Shown: positions 9,833-18,942 of the stretch, piece after piece
How the letters are laid out: each line of letters starts with the position of its first letter
Position numbering within the stretch: position 1 is the stretch's first letter
Assembly (NCBI RefSeq): GCF_009729055.1
Contig: NZ_CP045484.1
Span: forward strand, 1-64,000
Length of the DNA: 64,000 nt
Source of the DNA: Sulfurisphaera ohwakuensis
Lineage (GTDB): Archaea; Thermoproteota; Thermoprotei_A; Sulfolobales; Sulfolobaceae
Direction: 5' to 3'
Notes under the pieces: generated by a model
Database searches by the model: none
Seen by the model: the letters and a program-made list of their open reading frames with translations, nothing else
Told to the model about the DNA's origin: nothing
Made by a program: the position numbers and the translations under genes

Positions 9833-10906
9833 TCAGATTTCAGTTACTTTTTTATTTGTTGCTACTCTATAAATAGCACCAGCTATCATCCAAACTATAA
9901 AAGATACAACTCCTATCAGCACATACACGTTAACAGACGTAGTTATAATATTAGCGAACACCACAAATAGTAATGTTGAGTTTATTGCTATAGTAAGAAG
10001 AATATTCCAAATACTTAGACTATTATTTTTCCTTAAGATAAATAACAAGCTTATATTAGCAGTAAATAGTGCTATCAAAAACCCAAATGTGGTAGTTATT
10101 CCGACCGATAAGAAAACGTTTTCTGGGCCAATTATTAATGAAAAGATTAGTGTATACGCTAAGGAAAATATGAATGAGAATAGTATAGCCTTATGTGGAG
10201 TCTTATTAGTTTCATGAATATCATATAATCTCTTATCTAATACACCATCCCTAGCCATAGCAAATACTACCCTAGATACTGTATTGAAGAAAGTTACGGA
10301 ATCAGTTAAACCACTACTTATGAGAAGAATTGTTAATATTATTCCTAAAGCTATTCCCCCGTATTTTACCCCTAAGATTATTCCAGGCACTAATTCTGTG
10401 AAGAAAGAAGACATGTTATTTACGCCCCAACCTACTACAAATGCTTCACTTGCCACCAGATAAGTTATTCCAACAAGTAAAGCAGCAGTGAAAACTCCTT
10501 TAGATATAGTATTCTTAGGATCCTTAGCCTCTTCTCCTAAAACTGATGTTGTCTCATATCCTGCAAAAGCTAGAAATATAAATGCCATTCCTACACCTAC
10601 ATTAAATGGTGAAGCATACTTAAACGTGAAAGTAGTCGGGTCTGGAGGAACTTTAGTAAATATCAGAAAAGATGTTGCCAATATAAAAACTATTTCGAGA
10701 ATGCTCATTGTTAACGTAAATCTTAAAGATGGTCTAACACCCAGATAAGATAAGACACCGCCAAACAAGGCTACTATTATTACCAATGGAATCCATAACC
10801 AAGACGGAGTGGAAACACCTAAAGCTTGTAGTGCACCGGGAAGCTTCCGGTATAAAAACCTTTCCATGAAAAATCGAGCATAGTCTACACTACTTATGGA
10901 AAAGTA
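9833..10906 (-). pseudogene. APC-family amino-acid permease, C-terminal part (split by IS110)
   Basis: The part from about residue 115 to the end of a polytopic APC-superfamily transporter: about nine to ten membrane segments with the typical FAGYETTSVLGEEAKDPKN region (residues ~103-122 of the fragment). The N-terminal part is at 12029-12375, on the other side of an IS110-family element. Removing the element and one copy of the CT core does not restore the frame exactly, so there may also be a one-base change at the junction. The natural substrate is presumably an amino acid or amine; the adjacent acetamidase gene hints at an amide/amine context. Confidence 0.8.
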
Positions 10907-10918
10907 AGGCTCTCCTTA

Positions 10919-11869
10919 TCACTCGCTAGCATCAAATGGTTTATTATAATACAGCACAGCCCAAGTAATAACAGCTAATTTCCTTGCACAGGCAATAATC
11001 AACTTCTTACCCTTCAACTTTCCCTTATGCTCTTCATAAAAACGCTTGATAACAGGATTAACCCTAATAGCAGTTAAAGCTGCAAGATAGAAAGCTCTCC
11101 TCAAAACAGCATCACCCCTCTTAGAAATACCCTTAGAAACAACACTCTTACCACTAGACTCAATAACTGGGTCAAGACCGCAATAAGCAACAAACTTCTT
11201 CTTATCACTAAAGCGCCTAATATCACCAACCCTAGCCAAAATAATACAACCCAAGGTTTTACCAATACCAGGAATGGTGAAAATCAAACTATCCTTGGGA
11301 ACAAGATCCTCAAGTTTCTCCTCAATCTCCCTCTTCCTAACCTCAAGTCTCTCCAACTCCTCCAAAAGAAACCTAACCTCAACCAAGACAATACTATCCC
11401 CACCCCTCAAAACCTCCTCTAAGTTCTTCTTGGACAAACTATCCTTATAACCCAAAAGTATCAAATCCCTCCTCAACCTATTCTTAACCCTAGCAATACT
11501 CCTAGTAACAAAATCCCATTGGCTAGTTAACTCCCTAGCATCACTTGTTGTAAACTCACTACCCATACTTACAACTATTTCTGCAAGCTTTTTAGCATCA
11601 TTCTTATCACTCTTCTTACCCCTAAAATCCTTGAACTTCTTGAGTATGAAGGGATTAATAATCCTAACGTCATACTCTCCCATCAAGTACTTTGCTAGGT
11701 TAATGTGGTAAATTCCAGTACTTTCAATACCCACTTTACAACCCTTAGGCAAGATCTTAATTATCTCCTCATAACCTTGCCTATCATTAGGAAACTCGTA
11801 GTATTTGCCTTGGAAATATACTACTAATTTATCTTTTGATACGTCTATTCCTGCGACTGGGGCCTCCAT
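10919..11869 (-). CDS. IS110-family transposase (DEDD recombinase)
   Basis: 316 residues. N-terminal RuvC-like DEDD domain: GIDVSKDKLVVY (first Asp), GIESTGIYH (Glu), and KSDKNDAKKLAE (Asp pair). C-terminal Tnp20 domain: IPGIGKTLGCIILARVGDI, YCGLDPVIESSGKSV (catalytic Ser region) and KRGDAVLRRAFYLAA. The gene appears intact. IS110 enzymes recombine a circular element with a target under guidance of a bridge RNA encoded in the non-coding end. Confidence 0.92.
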   Translation of the reverse strand: MEAPVAGIDVSKDKLVVYFQGKYYEFPNDRQGYEEIIKILPKGCKVGIESTGIYHINLAKYLMGEYDVRIINPFILKKFKDFRGKKSDKNDAKKLAEIVVSMGSEFTTSDARELTSQWDFVTRSIARVKNRLRRDLILLGYKDSLSKKNLEEVLRGGDSIVLVEVRFLLEELERLEVRKREIEEKLEDLVPKDSLIFTIPGIGKTLGCIILARVGDIRRFSDKKKFVAYCGLDPVIESSGKSVVSKGISKRGDAVLRRAFYLAALTAIRVNPVIKRFYEEHKGKLKGKKLIIACARKLAVITWAVLYYNKPFDASE

Positions 11870-12028
11870 GTATACTCACCCTTATGTTTTATTCGGGCTT
11901 TTTGCCCAACTTCCGGTCCGAATTGGAGGCGGGCCAAGCTCCCCGACGGGCTTCAAGCCCAAGGAAGTCAACGGCCTACACCCCAGTCAGATCTGTATTA
12001 CACAGATCTGACTAATATGTTTTATATA
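11870..12028 (-). ncRNA. Candidate bridge RNA / left end of the IS110 element
   Basis: This 159-bp non-coding end is markedly GC-richer than its surroundings. It contains a perfect 11-bp hairpin, GTCAGATCTGT/ACAGATCTGAC (11986-11996 and 12002-12012), then other stems such as GGGCTT/AAGCCC. The segment AAGGAAG at 11961-11967 is repeated in the target flank at 12029-12035, a possible left-guide match. Calling it a bridge RNA follows from its position in an IS110 group element; the fold has not been computed. Confidence 0.5.
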
Positions 12029-12375
12029 AGGAAGACTCCAACAGATAAGTATATAAAGACTAATGCAGTTAAAGTGTAAAGTACATAAGCCCATCCTATA
12101 AAATAACCTATAGTTCTTCCTAATCCTGCAGAAATGAATGCATATATTCCGCCAGCGCTTTGGACATACCTACTTGTAATTGATAACCTGGTTGCATCTA
12201 GTAAAACTCCTAAAGTTGCAATTATAACTGCCAAAGGAAGTGAAGCATATGCATAAGCAGCAGCCCCAGTTAGTGTTACTAAACTAGCCATTGCTGGAGC
12301 GGCACCGCCAATACCTTGAGCAACAACTTCTCTAAATGAAACTGTACCCTTAGCTAGCTCCTTATTCTCTTTCAT
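12029..12375 (-). pseudogene. APC-family permease, N-terminal part
   Basis: The first ~115 residues of the permease: a short cytoplasmic leader, FREVVAQGIGGAAPAMAS (the characteristic first helix of APC transporters), and three to four membrane segments ending in YLSVGVFL, where the IS110 element begins. The promoter side is intact, so a truncated protein may still be made. See the C-terminal part at 9833-10906. Confidence 0.8.
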
Positions 12376-12462
12376 AAATCTAAGACGTCCTTGTTGTCTT
12401 AAATCTCTTTCTTCGAAACATAAAAATATGAGATTTAAATTTTTAAAAAAATTTAAACTTTG

Positions 12463-13419
12463 TCAGAGCACATCAATATTTGTGTCGAAGACGCTTTTTG
12501 GCAAATATGCTGTAACTATCCAATTGGGAACATCAACCACCTCACTAACCCTAAGATTTACTGTAACACTAGCCAATATGTAAGCCTCTACTGGGGTCAT
12601 ATATTTGGATAAAATAGAGATTATACCCTTAATAGCTTTTTTAGCAGCATTCCACAGATTAGGATCTATACCCGGATACGCTATATATTCTTCATATTCC
12701 ATCTCTTTTACTTTCTTAGCTACAAATAGGGGTTGAGTTAAACCGATATTTTTAATTAACCTAACCTTCATTGTAACCTCCATAGGGGCTTCTATTGCAG
12801 TTCCACAAACCTCACCATCACCTTGGGCTAAGTGAGTATCACCTATAGAAAGTAATGCACCTTTTACAAACACTGGAAGGTATAGCTTAGTACCTATAGT
12901 TAGGTGCTTAATATCCATATTTCCTCCATTTTCCCTAGGAGGTATGGTACTCAACTTTCCTCTATATGGTAACGCAGTACCTATTACTCCAGGGAAAGGA
13001 TATATGGGGACTTTAACGTTTAAATCACCGAATTTAGCATATGCATACTTTTCATCAACTTTCCAAATTTTAAGGGCTGGTCCTTGAAGATCTATAGGTG
13101 CAGTATATTGTTCATCAGCAAGAAATCCGAATCCTGGAAGTACTCCAGTCCATCCCCATCCTTTATGCTTAAATTCTAAAAATTCAATCTCTAAAGCATC
13201 TCCGGGTTCTGCACCTTTTACCTCTATTGGACCGGTCAATGGGTGAATTTTGGAGAAGTCTATTTTTAAGAGATCCTTCTCTGTAGATGAAGGTGTAACT
13301 TGGCCATCAGAGGCCTCTTTAGTTTCTACTGTTATAACATCTCCATCGCTTATTGTCATAATTGGAGGTATAGTATTATCCCACTTATTATGTGTTATTG
13401 CATGAATAGTATATTGCAT
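12463..13419 (-). CDS. Acetamidase/formamidase family hydrolase
   Basis: 318 residues covering the FmdA/AmdA fold from end to end. Typical segments are ISDGDVITVETKEASDGQ near the N-terminus, GPIEVKGAEPGDALEIEF, and GDTHLAQGDGEVCGTAIEAP (residues ~190-210), the metal-binding and active-site region. The enzyme hydrolyses short-chain amides to ammonia and an acid. It lies directly upstream (same strand) of the broken permease, which may once have imported its substrate. The exact amide is unknown. Confidence 0.9.
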   Translation of the reverse strand: MQYTIHAITHNKWDNTIPPIMTISDGDVITVETKEASDGQVTPSSTEKDLLKIDFSKIHPLTGPIEVKGAEPGDALEIEFLEFKHKGWGWTGVLPGFGFLADEQYTAPIDLQGPALKIWKVDEKYAYAKFGDLNVKVPIYPFPGVIGTALPYRGKLSTIPPRENGGNMDIKHLTIGTKLYLPVFVKGALLSIGDTHLAQGDGEVCGTAIEAPMEVTMKVRLIKNIGLTQPLFVAKKVKEMEYEEYIAYPGIDPNLWNAAKKAIKGIISILSKYMTPVEAYILASVTVNLRVSEVVDVPNWIVTAYLPKSVFDTNIDVL

Positions 13420-13645
13420 ATAGTATTAGTTCTCTTTCTTAACTTATAAGTATTGAGTGCTCATCTACCCTAATTTCCTTGATTATTTTATCTCCTAAAG
13501 TTATGAAAAGTCTTAATATAATAATTTATTTTTAAGGAAATGATTTTGGATATACCATGGAAGGGGCGAGACTTGTAGTTCGTTTTGTCAATATTGCCTA
13601 AGGAGTTAAAGGAAACCTTTAGGGAAACTGCATGGAAAAAGAGAA

Positions 13646-14011
13646 GTCCTTGTGGATGCGAGCGTGTTTATATCTAAGAAAAATATTAGGAAGGGTAAAG
13701 TTAGTATAGTAACAGTGATAGAAATTATGGAATAGGCTTTAAGGAAGTATGCTGAATATAATGGAAAAAGTGAAAGATTAAGGGCTTTAGGTTATCTAAT
13801 ATCGTAACCTCACTTCCGCTAATTATGGATGAAATAGTTAAGTTAAAAGGTGATGAAATACGAGATCTGATCTATTACGTAGCTGAGAAAGATCTGGATC
13901 CTGCAGATGCTTACCTTGTGGTTTTTAAGCAAGAGGTTTAAAATATCTATAATTACCATGGATAAGGATTTCGAAAGAGCTAAGAATGAAATAGAAGTTA
14001 TAGACACATGA
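13646..14011 (+). pseudogene. VapC-like PIN-domain toxin remnant
   Basis: Translation across three frames gives a recognisable PIN domain: VLVDASVFIS (first acidic residue), IVTVIEIME then a TAG stop, LPLIMDEIVKLKGDEIRD, EKDLDPADAYLV, and ISIITMDKDFERAKNEI ending at 14011. At least one in-frame stop and two frameshifts inactivate it. The preceding ~60 bases encode a Lys/Arg-rich tail (LPKELKETFRETAWKKR) that could be the C-terminus of the VapB partner. The toxin-antitoxin pair is clearly dead. Confidence 0.7.
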
Positions 14012-14337
14012 ATATTGTTATATGCAGTTTAAGTATATGCTAACAAATCCCTTGTCTTTCTCCGCAGTAAGTTATTTCTATGTATAAAGAATGTGAAAGT
14101 AGGAAGTTACTATTCAGAATTTTGAACTTCTTATAACTTATAAGAGGAGACCATGTTTTTATTATAATATAAAATTAATAAAAACTGAACTTTACAAATA
14201 TCCTATTATCGGAAAAATTGATCAACTTAACTTGAATAGTTATAGGTTGAAATCGTGTAGGGAACTTAGAAACCGAAAACTCTATATTTTCTATTTACTG
14301 ATGACGATAAGATTACTTAAAAGTCTTGAAAGTTCTT
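14012..14337. other. Non-coding stretch after the dead toxin
   Basis: 326 bases, AT-rich with stops in every frame. I recognise no gene, RNA or repeat. Confidence 0.4.
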
Positions 14338-15399
14338 TTAGAAGCCATAAAGTTCTTCAGCGTTTTTATAAAAGAATCTTTCCTTAAACACTTCTAAGTC
14401 GTCTTCTGATAACAGATCTCTCTTTAAAAACTCTGACCGTAATTCCTCAAAACTCTCTTTGGCTAATTTTACACCCAGCCAAGCAATTTCAGGTATGTTA
14501 AACGCATCGGAACCATAAAGTACTTTATTAGCCGGTGATACTTCAAATATCTCTTTCATTACGTTGAATGTTGAAAGTGGTGCTAATGGGTTAAACTGTG
14601 AAATATCAAGATATACTGAAGGGAAAATATAACTCATCCACGCGGTTTCCCTATGGTATGGATAGCCGGCGTGCACAAGAATTACTTTTCCTTCATATTT
14701 TCTAACAACATCAGTAAGGTAAGAGGGCCGTGATAAATCAAGTTTTATGTCCCTATCTCCAGCCCCAGTGTGTACTTGTATAGGCACTTTAAGCTCCTTA
14801 GCTATTTCTAACGTTTTACAAACTAGGAAATCCCTAAGGGCTTTAGCTTTTCTACCAAACCAATCTCTTTCTCCGCTGTAGAACTCTTCAAAAGCTTTAC
14901 TCTCATTACATGAAATTTTTAACCCAGTCCTATAAGCTATAATAGTCTTAAAACCAGCATAGCCTATTCTGATCTTCTCCCTCAGAGTCTCTTCAAAATA
15001 TTCTATTGCTTTATCAAAAGGTTTCTTAAACATCTCATCGTTTATAATCTTCTCTATCCTGAATAAGAGTTTGTATTTTACTGGTGGTTCAATTTCTTTT
15101 TTCCCGAAACCTTCATCAATCACCATACCTTCTATATTAGCATCTTGAAATAGGAATCTCACATAATTTACTGGATCGTCCTTAATCATTCTGTTTCTTT
15201 CATCTATAAAATTCTCTCCTAAAAGTTTCTTCAATCTGTGTTTTAGGACTAGGAAAAATGGTTTTAATAAATTCATTGTAACTACATCAGCATTAATCTC
15301 TCCTTCAAGCCAACTTTCTGCTGATTCTAAAGCTAAACCCTTCTCATCAAGTGGTTTTATGCTAAACCAATGAGCATGATCATCGATTACCTTAAACAT
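14338..15399 (-). CDS. Amidohydrolase-2 family protein (FluG N-terminal-domain type)
   Basis: 353 residues with a TIM-barrel metal-dependent hydrolase pattern: DDHAHW at residues 5-10, KVPIQVHTGAGD near 215-226, VILVHAGYPYH near 240, and LYGSDAF near 300 (final Asp). It starts 8 bases inside the preceding glutamine-synthetase-like gene, so the two are translationally linked. In fungal FluG and some bacterial proteins these domains are fused in this combination, which suggests a two-step route on one substrate (gamma-glutamylation and hydrolysis of an amine derivative). Substrate unknown. Confidence 0.85.
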   Translation of the reverse strand: MFKVIDDHAHWFSIKPLDEKGLALESAESWLEGEINADVVTMNLLKPFFLVLKHRLKKLLGENFIDERNRMIKDDPVNYVRFLFQDANIEGMVIDEGFGKKEIEPPVKYKLLFRIEKIINDEMFKKPFDKAIEYFEETLREKIRIGYAGFKTIIAYRTGLKISCNESKAFEEFYSGERDWFGRKAKALRDFLVCKTLEIAKELKVPIQVHTGAGDRDIKLDLSRPSYLTDVVRKYEGKVILVHAGYPYHRETAWMSYIFPSVYLDISQFNPLAPLSTFNVMKEIFEVSPANKVLYGSDAFNIPEIAWLGVKLAKESFEELRSEFLKRDLLSEDDLEVFKERFFYKNAEELYGF

Positions 15400-16672
15400 A
15401 CCTATATACCTCGTATTCCCAGTCTGTTACTAAGCTTTCATATTCTTCAATTTCAGCCATCTTTACTTTTATGAATTCTTCCACAATCTCTTTCCCTACT
15501 CTTTCAATTAGTCTCGTATCCTTCTTTAACTCATTAAGTGCTTCTCTCAAGTTTCTAGGAATATCCTCTATGTCCTTTCTGAAATATGCGTTCTCATTTA
15601 CTGGTGATGGAGGTTTTAGACCCCTTTCAATACCGTCCATTCCGGCTTCAATAAATGCCGATAATAAGAGGTATGGATTTGTTGTTGGGTCCGGTACCCT
15701 ATACTCTATTCTCCTATCTTGCATACTCATCCCAGGGTATGGTGTAGGTATTCTTAGCATTGCGCTTTTGTTGTTATAACCATAAGTTATTTTTGTTGGT
15801 GCCCAAGAGCCCGGTACAAGCCTTTTATAGGAGTTTATTGTTGGTGCAGCTATTGCTGTTAATGCCTTTGCATGTTCAATTACTCCAGCTATAAAGTTAT
15901 AAGCTAAGTCACTTAAACCATATTTATCACTGGCTTCGTAGAAAAGGTTCCTTCCATTTTTCCACATGCTAAAGTTTAAGTGAAGTCCAGAGCCAGCCAT
16001 TTTGTTAAATGGTTTTGGCATAAAGTTAACTTCAACATTATATTTTGATGCAATTTGTCTAGCAATTTCTTTAAATAGAATTACCTCATCTGCACTCCTC
16101 ATTGCGTCTTTATGTTGTATATCAAATTCGTATTGTCCCGGACCATATTCCTTTATAACACGTAACGGGATTATACCTACACTTCCTGCTACTTTAGCAA
16201 TTTCCGGGATAATCGGATTATTGTAATAAGCCCTTGAATCGAAGCATTTAGCATCATCATAAGGTTTTCTATCCTTAATTAGGTAAAATTCTATCTCGAA
16301 TGAGGATTTAAACTCATATTCACCATATTTTTCCAATATCTTTTTGAGAGTACTTCTGGGGTCGTATATCCACGGTGAACTACCCTTATAAAGATAACAT
16401 AATACTACAGCGGATGGAGGAAAAATAGAGAGTGTGGATAAGTCTGGAGTTAGAAATACATCTTCATCTTGAGGACCAAATGTACCGTAAGGGGAAATGT
16501 AATCCATTGGTGTGAAGCTCATCATTGCCATTGTTAATCCTATTCCGGTTTTTACTAGATTGTCTACTTCATCGATGTATGCCCCTTTTGATCTTATTAT
16601 TCCATCTAACCCTACCCATGTAAAGCGTAAAATTTCTACGTTGTTCTTTCTTAATAATTCACTTACACTCAT
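15392..16672 (-). CDS. Glutamine synthetase-like ligase (type III/FluG C-terminal type)
   Basis: 426 residues from the ATG at 16672, chosen because a TATA-like TTTATAATTT (16692-16702, minus strand) lies 25 bases upstream; an in-frame ATG at 16705 would place that box in the coding region. Conserved GS segments: KSSFEIEFYL, GPGQYEFD, GSGLHLNFSMW, NSYKRLVPGSWAP, and RIEYRVPDPTTNPYL. It probably joins glutamate to an amine rather than ammonia. It overlaps the amidohydrolase gene by 8 bases. Not a housekeeping GlnA by overall appearance. Confidence 0.85.
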   Translation of the reverse strand: MSVSELLRKNNVEILRFTWVGLDGIIRSKGAYIDEVDNLVKTGIGLTMAMMSFTPMDYISPYGTFGPQDEDVFLTPDLSTLSIFPPSAVVLCYLYKGSSPWIYDPRSTLKKILEKYGEYEFKSSFEIEFYLIKDRKPYDDAKCFDSRAYYNNPIIPEIAKVAGSVGIIPLRVIKEYGPGQYEFDIQHKDAMRSADEVILFKEIARQIASKYNVEVNFMPKPFNKMAGSGLHLNFSMWKNGRNLFYEASDKYGLSDLAYNFIAGVIEHAKALTAIAAPTINSYKRLVPGSWAPTKITYGYNNKSAMLRIPTPYPGMSMQDRRIEYRVPDPTTNPYLLLSAFIEAGMDGIERGLKPPSPVNENAYFRKDIEDIPRNLREALNELKKDTRLIERVGKEIVEEFIKVKMAEIEEYESLVTDWEYEVYRYV

Positions 16673-16894
16673 ATTTTTAATAACTGTATGAGAAATTATA
16701 AACAATGATGAAGTATAATGTCTGATTGGTGAAGAAGGTCTTGAGCTCTGATAAGCTCTGGATCTACTTTAAAACCGAACTAGTTAGTGCATTAGATAAA
16801 GTTAAAAGTGTAAGAATAAATGTAGAATAATATAAAGCTTCACTATCTATAACTTATGATAAAACTTATTTGATCAAGTATCAAAAATTAAGTA

Positions 16895-17509
16895 ATGAAC
16901 GAGGAAATTAAGGGCATTAGAAAGCTGAAAATTGGGGCTTTGCTATTAACTCTTGCAGGGATAATACCCCTTGCTGGAACCTTAACTAATTTAAGTATCT
17001 TCTTAGGAGTTTTAGCTGAGTCTAATCGTAGCGTTTCTGAATTTGATCATAAATTCATAAAAGTAGAACCAATTGTTATAGATATAGCAATAGGTATGAT
17101 GGTATCAAGTGCTATCCTCGGCTTAATATCCATTATAATATTTAGAAGTGGTTTTTTAACATTAAAGAAAATAGATTCCAGATTAGGAATAGGAAGTATT
17201 GGAGCATATTTAATATTTGCTTCTATAATTACGTATTTTATTTCAAGTTCTAGTCAGATGATTTACTATTCTTATGACAGTATAATATTCTTATCAAGTG
17301 TTTTTATGTTTATAACTGGGGGCATAATCATAATTATAGGGTTCTACAGAGTGGGGGAGAAATATGGGGAAAACTTAGTAAGTTTAGGAAGTATATTGAG
17401 TATAATATTTCCTCTTATAGGTATAGCTTATCTTCTAGTTTATCTAGGTTTAAGAGGTATCGAGAAAAAGTTGAGGCGTGAAGAGAATAAAGTTACTAAA
17501 GTTGTATGA
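16895..17509 (+). CDS. DUF973 membrane protein
   Basis: 204 residues with about five membrane segments, a start of the DUF973 type (EIKGIRKLKIGALLLTLAG), a long hydrophobic C-terminal hairpin, and a basic tail (KLRREENKVTKVV). DUF973 is common in Sulfolobales and its function is unknown. It is monocistronic. Confidence 0.75.
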   Translation: MNEEIKGIRKLKIGALLLTLAGIIPLAGTLTNLSIFLGVLAESNRSVSEFDHKFIKVEPIVIDIAIGMMVSSAILGLISIIIFRSGFLTLKKIDSRLGIGSIGAYLIFASIITYFISSSSQMIYYSYDSIIFLSSVFMFITGGIIIIIGFYRVGEKYGENLVSLGSILSIIFPLIGIAYLLVYLGLRGIEKKLRREENKVTKVV

Positions 17510-17655
17510 ATGAGGTTAGAAAGCTTTTGTAAGAATATTGAAGGAGTGAATTTCATTTACATTTTATAGTGTTTTTCATAGTAAATATGAAGGATAAATG
17601 ATACCTATCTATGCAAAACATATCCTCTCCACTTGAGTGTAAAGTTATTGTAATT

Positions 17656-17813
17656 TTATACTACTGTAAAGTACGCAAAGACCGTTTGGTTAAAGTAATC
17701 AAAAGCTACAACAGTATAAATTCCCGGCTGAAAATATGTGAAATTACCGTTAGAAAGCGGAGCAAGAGTACTACTATTTGGAAACACCCAGTAACCGTAA
17801 AATGTTAAACTTA
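17656..17813 (-). pseudogene. 3' remnant of a secreted protein gene cut by an insertion sequence
   Basis: On the minus strand, an open frame enters from the IS at about 17813 and ends at a TAA at 17656, reading FYGYWVFPNSSTLAP, then NGNFTYFQPGIYTVVAFDYF, and ending AYFTVV. The Gly-Tyr-Trp and Asn-Gly-Asn-Phe pattern looks like the C-terminal domain of a Sulfolobales extracellular protein. The 5' part is not seen beyond the IS cluster at 20.1 kb, so it was lost or moved. Confidence 0.4.
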
Positions 17814-18942
17814 TAGCATTTTACGTCTTTTTCCTTCTCTTAAAAAGTTTCTTAATCCCGCCCAAAGATTGATAAATACTTTTTATCACCCTTGCTATCC
17901 TCTTGGCACCCAAATACAAACCAAGGGAATACTTAAACAAGAGTACCAAGAGTAGGGAGAGAGCCTTAAGGGTTATAAACCCCTTATTCCTAACCCAGGT
18001 GAGGAAAGAACCCTTCTCCAATCCCAAGGCTTTAAGCTCCCTAATCAAAACCTCAATATCCCAACGATTCTCCCATGTAGTTATGATATCCTCAGCAGTA
18101 TCATTAACGTTGGTAGAGAAGAAGTACCTCCTTCCAAAACCCTTATAATCATCTATTACAAGTAATTTTATGGGAATACCTAAATACTCAACTAGGTATT
18201 CCCCCTCGGGGAACTCACCAACAGGCACAAGCCTACCACCCTCGGTGACCCGCGAGTTGGCCTTGAGTTCCCCGACGGTATCATCCAAGAGAGTTTTAGA
18301 ATTAACATACCAAGAATCAAAAACCTTGCACACAACATTAAACTCCTTCTCGAGAATTGGCAATGTTTCCAAGTATTCTTGTATCTTTGTCTTGAACTCA
18401 ACCTCCTCTCCCCTCTCCCTTAATATCTCAACAACCTTTTGTGGTATGTAGGGTATTATTGTTACTATGTAGGTCTCGTTTGTTTTCAAGTCTTTTATTG
18501 CTATTATGAGTAGTTGTATTGTTGGTTCGTATCTTTTGTGTTCTCTGCAGTAAAAGACTTGTGCTCCGTTTCTTGATACTGGTAGTGCTCTTGCGTGTTG
18601 TTTGTGATCATGTGTGTCGTCTATTATTAGTTGTACTGGGTGGTCTTGTACTATCTCTTTTACTATTTTGGTCAGGTTTGTGTTTGCTAGTTTGTTAAGG
18701 TTTTTTAGTACTGTCTCGTAGTCCATGCCCGTTGCTTGGGCTATTTCTGTTGCTGTTCCACCCATTACTCCTCCAAGTACTAGTTTTGCTAGTGTGTCTT
18801 TTCTCAAGCTAGTCAAGGCGGTGAATATTTGTTGGAGTGCTTCTTGTAGTGCATTGTAATACGCTTGGAGTAATGAGTTTGTATTCATCCGATATTTTGT
18901 TTGGTTAATTTTTAAAAAGTTTTCAAGGTCCCCTTAAACTGC
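17814..18942 (-). mobile_element. ISC1217-like insertion sequence, copy A (right end truncated)
   Basis: Nearly identical over its length to the copy at 36774-37924. The left end TAGCATTTTACG is shared. The right side ends abruptly after CTTAAACTGCAAGG at ~18942, about 18 bases short of the complete copy, and another insertion sequence follows at once. Confidence 0.75.
17821..18888 (-). CDS. DDE transposase, ISC1217-like (copy A)
   Basis: 355 residues. N-terminal helical DNA-binding part (TATEIAQATGMDYETVLKNL), first catalytic Asp likely in VQLIIDDTHDHK, second in KVFDSWYVNSK, and a C-terminal RWDIEVLIRELKALG box with the catalytic Glu. Length fits the ~354-residue ISC1217 transposase as I remember it, but the family label is from memory. 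Only a handful of residues differ from copy B at 36781-37848, so transposition was recent. Confidence 0.85.
   Translation of the reverse strand: MNTNSLLQAYYNALQEALQQIFTALTSLRKDTLAKLVLGGVMGGTATEIAQATGMDYETVLKNLNKLANTNLTKIVKEIVQDHPVQLIIDDTHDHKQHARALPVSRNGAQVFYCREHKRYEPTIQLLIIAIKDLKTNETYIVTIIPYIPQKVVEILRERGEEVEFKTKIQEYLETLPILEKEFNVVCKVFDSWYVNSKTLLDDTVGELKANSRVTEGGRLVPVGEFPEGEYLVEYLGIPIKLLVIDDYKGFGRRYFFSTNVNDTAEDIITTWENRWDIEVLIRELKALGLEKGSFLTWVRNKGFITLKALSLLLVLLFKYSLGLYLGAKRIARVIKSIYQSLGGIKKLFKRRKKT

Larger units (their letters stand above)
10909..12028 (-). mobile_element. IS110-family element inserted in a permease gene
   Basis: Transposase gene plus about 155 bases of GC-rich non-coding DNA upstream of it and fewer than 12 bases downstream, the layout of the IS110 group. 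CT (AG on the plus strand) flanks both ends at 10907-10908 and 12029-12030, consistent with a dinucleotide core. There are no terminal inverted repeats or longer target duplication, as is usual for IS110. Boundaries are inferred from the split permease. Confidence 0.75.

Noticed and set aside
11980-12003. Similarity of CAGTCAGATCTGTATTACA to 39070-39088
   Set aside because: The first lies in an IS110 end hairpin and the second in a coding ribbon-helix-helix fragment; the ~20-base likeness is probably chance.
13556-13645. Intact VapB antitoxin gene
   Set aside because: Only a short basic tail is readable and the upstream frame is broken.
17611-17808. 65-codon plus-strand reading frame
   Set aside because: The opposite strand reads as the tail of a secreted protein with natural composition, so the plus frame is a shadow.
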